Shown here: in pieces, positions 57,253 through 64,000 of the stretch | Numbering within the stretch: the first letter of the stretch is position 1 | Layout of the letters: each line of letters opens with the position of its first letter | Notes under the pieces: generated by a model | Seen by the model: the letters and a program-made list of their open reading frames with translations, nothing else | What the model was told of the DNA's origin: nothing | Database searches by the model: none | Translations under genes and position numbers: made by a program | Origin: Tetracentron sinense | Taxonomy: Eukaryota > Streptophyta > Magnoliopsida > Trochodendrales > Trochodendraceae | DNA: 64,000 bases | Reading direction: 5' to 3' | Assembly: GCA_015143295.1 (NCBI GenBank) | Contig: CM026568.1 | Coordinates: 35,286,441-35,350,440 of the forward strand

Positions 57253-60200
57253 CTATTGAAAGAATTGCCTCAGATTCATGATGTTCCAAGATTTCGAGAT
57301 GAGGTTACCTTGCAAGTCTTTCAAGTAGCAGACTCCAGGACTTCCCAATCGTTCTACGATATAAGGTCCTTCCCAGTTTGGTCCCAACTTGCCACTGTTA
57401 AGCTCTCTTGTGTTCTGGAACACTCTTCGGAGGACGAGATCACCGACCTGCAGCACTCTCCGTTGTATTTTCTTGTTGTAGGCCTTCCTCAATTGCTGCT
57501 GATATCTCCTCATCTGAATGCTGGCATCTTCTCGCTTCTCTTCTAGCAGATCAAGATGAATAGCCATGAGCTCTGCGTTCTGATCTTTCTCTCCATCCTT
57601 CTTCTTGCTGTGCCAAGAACGCACTGTAGGTAAACTGACCTCAGTAGGAATGACTGCCTCCATGCCATACGCTAGAGAGAAGGAGTTTCATTAGTAGGGC
57701 TCATTGGAGTCGTTCTGTACCCCCACAAAACGTTGTGCAGCTCGGTGGTCCACCTCCCCTTCGAATCTTCCAATCTTCTCTTCAAGGCATTGAGAATATT
57801 TTTGTTGGCTGCCTCGGCCAATTCATTCCCCTGAGGATAATATGGGGAAGAGAAGACATGCTTGATCTTCAGCTCGCTACAAAAGTCGGCAACCAAACGC
57901 CCTGAGAACTGCTTCCCATTGTCAGTAATGATGGACTGTGGTATGCCAAACCTACAGATGATATGCTCCCATAAGAACTTCTTCACTTCTTGCTCTCTGA
58001 TACGTGCAAGGGGAACAGCTTCAATCCACCGTGAGAAGTAGTCAGTTGCCACTAGAAGGAAGATCAGATTCCCTGGAGCCCTCGGGAAAGGTCCCATAAT
58101 GTCAAGTCCCCACCGCGCAAACGGCCAAGGCTGAGATACAGTGCTGAGCTCTTGAGCTGGAGCATGAATCAAACGAGCAAACCGCTGGCACTGGCTGCAC
58201 CTCTTCACATACTTCTGAGCATCGGCCTGCATATAAGGCCAGAAGTAACCTTGCCCCAGAGCTCGATGGGCAATGGTTCTCCCGCCTGAATGAATGCCAC
58301 ATATACCTTCATGCAGCTCGGCAAGTATTCTCTCCACGTCTACAGGGTGAACACACTTCAGTAAAGGCCCTCCAAAAGATTTCCTGTACAACTCTCCTTG
58401 CACCAAGGTATAACGAGATGCCTTGGTCTGAATGCGCCTTGACTCATTCACACTGATAGGAAGAACTCCGTTCTTTAGATAAGCCACCAACCCTGTCATC
58501 CAGCTCGGGACTGGATTGACAAAGAACACTTCTCGCTGTGTCTGAAGAGTTATCGAAGGATACTCTTGGAACTCCATCAGAATAGCCTTAGGCTCGTCAG
58601 TCTGCACCATGGAAGCTAAATACACCAAAGCGTCGGCATGCCTGTTCTCATCTCTCCGGGTATGCCTGATCTCCACAACGGTGAATGTTTCACACAACGA
58701 ACGAACGAGAGTAGCATACTGCTTCATCCGGTCGTCCTTGCATTCATAAACACCATTCACCTGATTCACCACGAGCTGTGAATCACAAAATACTCTCAAC
58801 GTGGAGATCTGCAGCTCTCGTGCACTCTCCAACCCAAGGAGTAAGGCTTCGTACTCAGCTTCGTTGTTAGAGGCAGTGAACCCGAGACGTGACATCTTCT
58901 GAATTTTGATGTTGTCCGGACTTATAAGCACAATACCCAGTCTCGAACCACTGAAATTGGAAGACCCGTCTACGTACAATAGCCAACCGCTCCATTCTGA
59001 CGACTCGACCCCCTCCACAACGGCATCTCCGTTGTCAACTTCAATTGGGAGCTCCCGAAGATCAACAATCATATCCTCTGCCTCCTCCTCCACAGGAAAG
59101 TCAGAAAGAAATCCCGCCATTGCTTGCCCCTTCTCTGAACTCCTGGTCCGATATTGGATATCGAACTCACTCAGAGCCACAGCCCACTTTGACATCCTCC
59201 CCGCCAGCTCGGGTCGTCCCAGCACGACTTTCAAAGGATACGTCGTGACGACAACGATAGAATGAGCATGAAAGTACGGACGAAGCTTCTCTGCAGAAAA
59301 GACAAGAGCCAGACACACCTTCTCGAGCTTGCTATAATTGCACTCCGCCTTGAGAAAGGTCTTGCTGATGAAGTAGACAGGCTTCTCCACGCCATCACAG
59401 CTTCTCACCAGGACGGATCCAAGGGCTTGCTCTGAAACAGACAAATAGAGATATAAGATTTCACCTGGCTCTGGCACCGAAAGGATAGGAGCTGAGCCTA
59501 AATACTCCTTCAAGGTAAGGAAAGCTCGGGAACATTCTGGAGTCCACGCAAAAATGGAGTCATTCCTCAGCAGCTCGAACAGAGGTTTGCAACGATCGGA
59601 TGACTTGGAGATAAACCGGTTGAGCGCAGCAATCCGGCCTGTCAGCTTCTGGATCTCCTTCTTCGACTTGGGTTCTGGCATGTTCAGCAAAGCACGGATC
59701 TGAGCTGGATTAGCTTCAATCCCCCGCTGACTCACAAGGTAACCCAAAAATTTCCCTGAGGTAACCCCGAAGGTGCACTTCTCTGGGTTGATCTTCAGAT
59801 TGAAAGATCGCAGCACAGCGAAAGGCTCAGCAAGGTCCGCCACCAGAGTACCTCGTTCTCGACTCTTCACAACGATATCGTCGATGTACACTTCAACCGT
59901 CTTGCCAAGGAGTGACCCGAACATGAGATTCATCAGACGTTGATAGGTGGCACCTGCATTCTTCAAGCCAAAAGGCATCACCCGATAACAGAACAAACCT
60001 CGCTCCGTTATGAAGGTGGTCTTCTCTCGATCTGCTTCCGCCAGGAGGATCTGGTTATAGCCCAAATAACCATCCATGAAGGATAACATCTCGTGGCCAG
60101 CAGTGGCGTTGATGAGCCTGTCTATCCTTGGCATGGGAAAAAAGTCCTTGGGGCACGCCTTAATGACACCAGTGAAGTCAATGCAGACTCTCACCTTCCC

Positions 60201-60671
60201 GTTCTTCTTAGGCACAGCCACAACGTTGGCTATCCAGTCAGGGTACTGTACCTCCTGAATGAACCCAAACTGGATCAGCTTGTCAATCTCCTCATTCACT
60301 GCATCATGATAAGCTGGAGCAAGCCTCCGAGGTTTTTGCTTCACTGGGGGGATGTCAGGATCAGCATTGAGGTGATGACAGATAACACTCGGATCAATGC
60401 CAGTCATGTCTTTGTGAGACCATGCAAAGACATCAAGATTCTGCCTAAGAAAACTCAGCAACTCGAGCTCCTCCTCCGTTGTCAAGCTCGTCCCGACCTG
60501 CAACACCTTTGACTCTTCTTCCGTTCCCAAATTGACAGCTTTCGTGGGCTCAACGGAAGGTCTGCACAACGATGCCTCCGAAGCTCTCTTCCACAACGGG
60601 AGTGACTTGTAACTGCTACGAAGGCACAACGGAAGCTGGAAAATCGCACTTCTGCGATGCCAACTGATCAC
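57253..60671 (-). pseudogene. pol: pol of the Tat element (RT, RNase H, second RNase H, integrase), frameshifted
   Basis: The long frame 60671-57672 (999 residues) copies RNA to DNA and integrates it. Reverse transcriptase spans about residues 110-345, with the catalytic YIDD at 262-265. The retroviral-type RNase H (365-520) lacks clear catalytic residues. A second, archaeal-type RNase H lies at 560-690 (YVDGSSN, NNEAEYEALL, CDSQLVV, HADAL). The integrase zinc site is about 787-829, and its catalytic core D857, D917, E953 has the canonical D-35-E spacing. After TNETPSL the frame ends at a TAG (57674-57672) caused by a one-base shift. The rest of integrase, with the GPY-type end (GKLGPNWEGPY), continues in another frame to 57253. 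Pol is in a different frame from gag and its open frame overlaps it by up to 90 bases. Confidence 0.9.
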
Positions 60672-63003
60672 CTCGGATCTCCTGAGGTCCGTCCTGCGTT
60701 GGGTATTTCAACACTTGGTAGTACGAGGACGGGACAGCCTTCATCTCGTGGGTCCACCAACGGCCTAAGATGGCATTGTACGGTGATGGCGCATCCAGAA
60801 CGGAAAACCTGGTCCGAAGGACAACGGGCCCCGCCACAACGGGCAAGACAACATCGCCTACAGGCTTCATCGAGCTGCCATCAAATCCATACAAGGGAGT
60901 CTGAGCAGGGATGAGGACGGAAGGGTCCAGCTTCATCTGAGTGAAAGCATGAAGGTACAAGATGTCTGCTCCACTCCCAGAATCTACGAGCACTATCTTG
61001 ATGTCGAAGTCTCCTATTCTCATGGTGAGAACAAGAGCATCATAGTGAGGTCGGATCACTCCTGCCAGATCAAGATCAGTGAAGGTGAGTGCCTGCTCAA
61101 CGCTTCTGTTAGGCACTTGCACCTGGCACACTACGGCCTCATGAGACAGCTTCCTGGCCTTCTCCCTGAAGTTCTTCTCCACATCAGCTTCAGGCGTTTG
61201 CACGCGGCAAATGACATTGATCGTGCCCAAGGAAGCCCCTCCACGAGATTGGGACATCGGCTCCCTGGCGTGCTCCCCACCGCCGTTGTCAGAAGCAAGA
61301 TATTCTCCCAAATACCCCTCCTGAACAAGCCTCTCCAAGTATTCTCTCAGAATACGGCATCGGTTGGTGAGATGACCACGACACTTGTGATAATGACAGT
61401 ACTCATGCACCCGTGGTCTCAATGTAATATCCGGCACTGCCCTCGCCGGCCACTCAAAGTATGGCTGGTCCTCCATTGACCTCATGATGGTCGCCGGACT
61501 GATTGTGAAATTGATGCGCGGTGTTTGATTTGCAAAAGATCGCCTCTCATTAGGCTGCACGCCTCTCTCGTGCCGTGCTTGAGGCTGCACTTGGCGTGGC
61601 TGATACTGCTGCCTCGCCTGCTGGTCATTAGGACGTCTCTCCGTCCTGCTCTGATGCTGGTTAAAGTTTCTTTCAAACGGGCGCCGATCCGGCTGATCCC
61701 GTTGAGTCACATACACAACTCTCTCCCTCTGCTTCCTTGGTGGCGAGCCCTCAGATGATGAAGACTCGTACCTCTGCTTTTTCTCCTTCCTCTTCGATGA
61801 TCGGGGTGCCCTTTCCGCGACATCCACCACTCTCGCTCTGGGCTTCGGCACTGACACAACGGATACGTCCTCCTCGTACCTCCCGTACTTGGTGGCACGT
61901 ACCATCAACTCGTCCATCTTGACAGGATAGTCAAGAGCTAAGGACTTGTAGAGCTCGGAATGCTTGGGGATAGCATTCTTGAAAGCGGCGATGTAGCTTG
62001 CTTCATCAACCTTGTCAATGTTGTGGACTTCATCGGTGAAACGCGAAATGAAGTCCTTCAAGGATTCGGCCGGCTTCATCCTCAAAGAGAAGAGAGTATC
62101 TGCACCTGCCTTCTTCTTCTTATTGATGATGAAGCGATCAATAAAGGCCGACCTGAGCTCTGAGAAGTTACTGATGGAACCAGGAGGCAAGTTCCGAAAC
62201 CACTTCGATGCTGCCCCAGACAGGCTGTTGGGGAAAGCCTTGCAATACAAGTCATCATCGGGATTGCGAACAGCCATCGCGTGCTTGAAGTCAAACAAAT
62301 GCTCATCCGGGTCCGTCTTTCCAGTGTACATGGGGAAGATCGGAGTTATGAACTTGGAAGAAGTATAGGACTGGTTGATGGCATCCGTGAAGGGAGAGTT
62401 CTCAACGTTGTCCTTTGCTGACTGAGCAAAGTGGTCAGGAATCCCTCCCTTCATGCTCTTAACACGAGCACCGATTAAAGCCTCCACCTCCTTGGCTGTT
62501 ACCCAAGTCTTCTGGGTGTCTGCGCCTCCAGTACCCACTCTCAGGTCTTCTCTTCCTGCCCCTTCTCTGAAATCCACACGATCAGAAGGAATACTCTGCT
62601 CTGCCCGAACCGGGGGCTGCCTTACATCCCCTTCAGTAGGAAGAAGCACAAACCTGGTTTCACGGTTCTCCGGGGCAGAAGGAGAAGAAGAGAAGTCAAA
62701 CTGGCGTCTCAAGGAAGGCCTCTGCAGTGGCACTTCATCCGCCTCGAGCCTGCTATGCTCGAACGTCTCCAGCCTTGCCTGCATCAACTGTTGCTGCCTG
62801 GTGATTTGATCCAGAGCAGACTGCTGCACTTGCAGCATCGCCAAGATGCGATCTAAGACAGAGAGCTCAGCAGGGGGAGGCACGGTCCTCTCTGGTTGCC
62901 CAGACGAAGGACTGACTCCAGGATTGTGCACGACAGAAGGTATAAAAGAAGTGGCGTGAGGGGTTTGATCCTCATGCCCGAACACTTCTGACTGATCTGC
63001 CAT
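60616..63003 (-). CDS. gag: Gag-protease polyprotein of the Tat element
   Basis: 795 residues from the ATG at 63003 (MADQSEVFG), 57 bases after the primer-binding site. The frame is open further upstream into the LTR, but that part would be untranslated leader. In order: a coiled-coil-prone stretch with QQSALDQITRQQQ, the retrotransposon capsid domain at about 215-380 (FPMYTGKTDPDEHLF, ASKWFRNLPPGSI, FISRF), an Arg/Gln-rich basic region, and a zinc knuckle at 536-549 of the form C-x2-H-x4-H-x4-C (CHYHKCRGHLTNRC). An aspartic protease with active site VDSGSGADIL follows (Asp674). No stops or shifts are visible. It packages the RNA and processes the polyprotein. Confidence 0.92.
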   Translation of the reverse strand: MADQSEVFGHEDQTPHATSFIPSVVHNPGVSPSSGQPERTVPPPAELSVLDRILAMLQVQQSALDQITRQQQLMQARLETFEHSRLEADEVPLQRPSLRRQFDFSSSPSAPENRETRFVLLPTEGDVRQPPVRAEQSIPSDRVDFREGAGREDLRVGTGGADTQKTWVTAKEVEALIGARVKSMKGGIPDHFAQSAKDNVENSPFTDAINQSYTSSKFITPIFPMYTGKTDPDEHLFDFKHAMAVRNPDDDLYCKAFPNSLSGAASKWFRNLPPGSISNFSELRSAFIDRFIINKKKKAGADTLFSLRMKPAESLKDFISRFTDEVHNIDKVDEASYIAAFKNAIPKHSELYKSLALDYPVKMDELMVRATKYGRYEEDVSVVSVPKPRARVVDVAERAPRSSKRKEKKQRYESSSSEGSPPRKQRERVVYVTQRDQPDRRPFERNFNQHQSRTERRPNDQQARQQYQPRQVQPQARHERGVQPNERRSFANQTPRINFTISPATIMRSMEDQPYFEWPARAVPDITLRPRVHEYCHYHKCRGHLTNRCRILREYLERLVQEGYLGEYLASDNGGGEHAREPMSQSRGGASLGTINVICRVQTPEADVEKNFREKARKLSHEAVVCQVQVPNRSVEQALTFTDLDLAGVIRPHYDALVLTMRIGDFDIKIVLVDSGSGADILYLHAFTQMKLDPSVLIPAQTPLYGFDGSSMKPVGDVVLPVVAGPVVLRTRFSVLDAPSPYNAILGRWWTHEMKAVPSSYYQVLKYPTQDGPQEIRGDQLASQKCDFPASVVPS

Positions 63004-63042
63004 AATCGCAGAGAGCAAAGGGGGGGTCCGTTTATTATTTCC

Positions 63043-63058
63043 CACAGACGGCGCCAAT
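63043..63058 (-). promoter_or_regulatory. Primer-binding site of the Tat element
   Basis: The minus strand reads tggcgccgtctgtggg two bases inside the 5' LTR. Its first nine bases match the 3' end of plant tRNA-Asp; later positions diverge, so the tRNA assignment is tentative. Confidence 0.7.
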
Positions 63059-63060
63059 TT

Positions 63061-63951
63061 TGTGAGGGAAAAAATACCGGACGGACACGCGTCAGCAGCA
63101 GCGTCTTCCACGTTCTGGTTTACTGGTAGAGGGTTGGAGCGGAGGGTGTGGCACCCTGACCTGTACTCCGATGGTAAAGTCAGTAAGTGTTGAAGATGAT
63201 GAACAGTAAATACAAGAACAGTCACTGAGAATTTCGCAAGGCACGGGAAGCACTGAACACAAGGTCTGGATTAATGAACAAGTGTCCCGTGCACTAAAAA
63301 TCACGGGGTTTAAATAGGGCAAGGGTTGGTATGGCCATCGATGACCATGGATGGCCATAGGTGTCCATACCACGTGTCTTTGCACTCATTACCAAATATT
63401 TTAGACATATCTGCCGCCGGTTGCATTACACGTGAGAGCCTCCTATAAGTCCAATCGGACGGGATCGAACGGTACGCAGAAATGACCAGCATTAAATGCC
63501 AAGACAGTGCTTTCGGCACGAAACGGCGGGTTCGGCACGCTTGCCGGAATTATGGATCGCCTCCTGATCACTTCCTCCTACGAGTCGGTCTCGTTGTTGA
63601 CTCAAGCTCGGTTACGGCGTGGATGCCTTAAAATACAGCACGACATCGTTGTCGGTAAGACAACGGACTCGTTGTTCGCGTAACGATATCGCCGTTGTCA
63701 TGAGCACAACGTTCACGTTGTGCTTTAGACAACGAGCACGTTGTCAAAGCCACAACGGAAACGTAGTTCTGCATGAGAACGAAGACGTCGTAAGGCGCAC
63801 AACAAGATCGTCGTGTATCAGACAACGTGTGACCCTTATATTTTAAGCACGTGACCCCAACTCGTATCCACGTGTCACTTTCGTGAACAAAACGACAAAA
63901 ACGAGCTCGTCCTACAACACTGAGTTGGTTTTACGAATTTTATCCGTTACA
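63061..63951 (-). repeat. 5' LTR of the Tat element
   Basis: 891 bp, same structure as the 3' LTR, followed by the target duplication gcccc. It supplies the promoter for the minus-strand transcript (TATA-like ctatttaaacc at about 63307-63317). Confidence 0.95.
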
Positions 63952-64000
63952 GCCCCACATAATGTTTTACAACCTTAGATTGAAAATCCAAGGGTTCAGC

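Larger units (their letters stand above)
52201..63951 (-). mobile_element. Ty3/gypsy LTR retrotransposon, Tat lineage, near-complete (11.75 kb)
   Basis: Sense orientation is the minus strand. Two 891-bp LTRs (52201-53091, 63061-63951) with TG...CA ends lie within a perfect 5-bp duplication gcccc (52196-52200, 63952-63956). The LTRs differ at 8 positions (0.9%), so insertion is recent in evolutionary terms. In sense order come the PBS, gag-protease, pol, a tandem-repeat zone, an antisense spliced gene, the PPT and the 3' LTR. The second, archaeal-type RNase H and the large 3' region with an antisense extra gene place it in the Tat lineage. Disabling changes are an integrase frameshift near 57680 and two lesions in the antisense gene. 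Gag and protease look intact. Confidence 0.95.

Noticed and set aside
60949..61479. A 176-codon plus-strand frame opposite gag
   Set aside because: It is an antisense shadow of the gag-protease frame, with no domain pattern of its own. The same applies to 60093-60512, 61525-61758, 62012-62368 and 62453-62809.
63004..63225. N-terminal extension of the gag frame into the LTR
   Set aside because: The extension crosses the primer-binding site and LTR, which are untranslated leader. The ATG at 63003 is the natural start.

Overview
This is a nuclear window from a flowering plant. The evidence is spliced genes with GT-AG introns, plant-specific protein families (a HIPP metallochaperone, a PPR fragment), plant Ty3/gypsy-Tat and Ty1/copia retrotransposons, Helitrons, hAT-like MITEs, tRNA-derived SINEs and an L1-type LINE. 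I cannot name the species. The window is gene-poor and repeat-rich. Three host genes look intact: an uncharacterised Cys-rich protein (25352-26131, minus), an uncharacterised two-exon multi-pass membrane protein (33116-34014, minus), and a five-exon heavy-metal-associated isoprenylated protein of the HIPP7/ATFP3 type (47122-48879, plus).

Layout. 1-3480: AT-rich DNA with a 329-bp insertion between 12-bp direct repeats and a long-terminal-inverted-repeat element (about 1577-2590). 3481-6789: a 3.3-kb composite DNA element with a perfect 8-bp target duplication; inside it lie a probable Helitron (4158 to about 6580) and a decayed PPR fragment. 11894-12811: a second Helitron-like element sharing both termini with the first. 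14941-17843: a copia element that keeps both LTRs, gag and the TSD but has lost most of pol. 19779-21612: a very large foldback element with arms of about 650-690 bp. 21940-24420: a cluster of MITEs, some nested. 26750-31080: two short SINEs and a 5'-truncated LINE. 35000-40460: a full SINE, hairpin MITEs, a 1.2-kb non-autonomous LTR element with two primer-binding sites, and another SINE. 44900-51600: hAT-like and hairpin MITEs around the HIPP gene, one of them in its promoter.

52201-63951 is a nearly complete young Ty3/gypsy retrotransposon of the Tat lineage: two 891-bp LTRs with 8 differences, a gcccc target duplication, a PBS and a PPT. Its gag-protease and pol (RT, degenerate RNase H, second archaeal-type RNase H, integrase) lie on the minus strand. 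The 4 kb between pol and the 3' LTR carries a spliced gene on the opposite strand with its own TATA box, CT-rich leader and three introns. A tandem-repeat array sits between this antisense gene and pol. The copy looks defective: a frameshift in integrase, and a frameshift plus a stop codon in the antisense gene.

The most notable points are this bidirectional retrotransposon, the two Helitrons with matching ends (one holding a PPR fragment), the giant foldback element, the composite LTR element with two PBSs, and the hairpin-ended MITE at the HIPP promoter.
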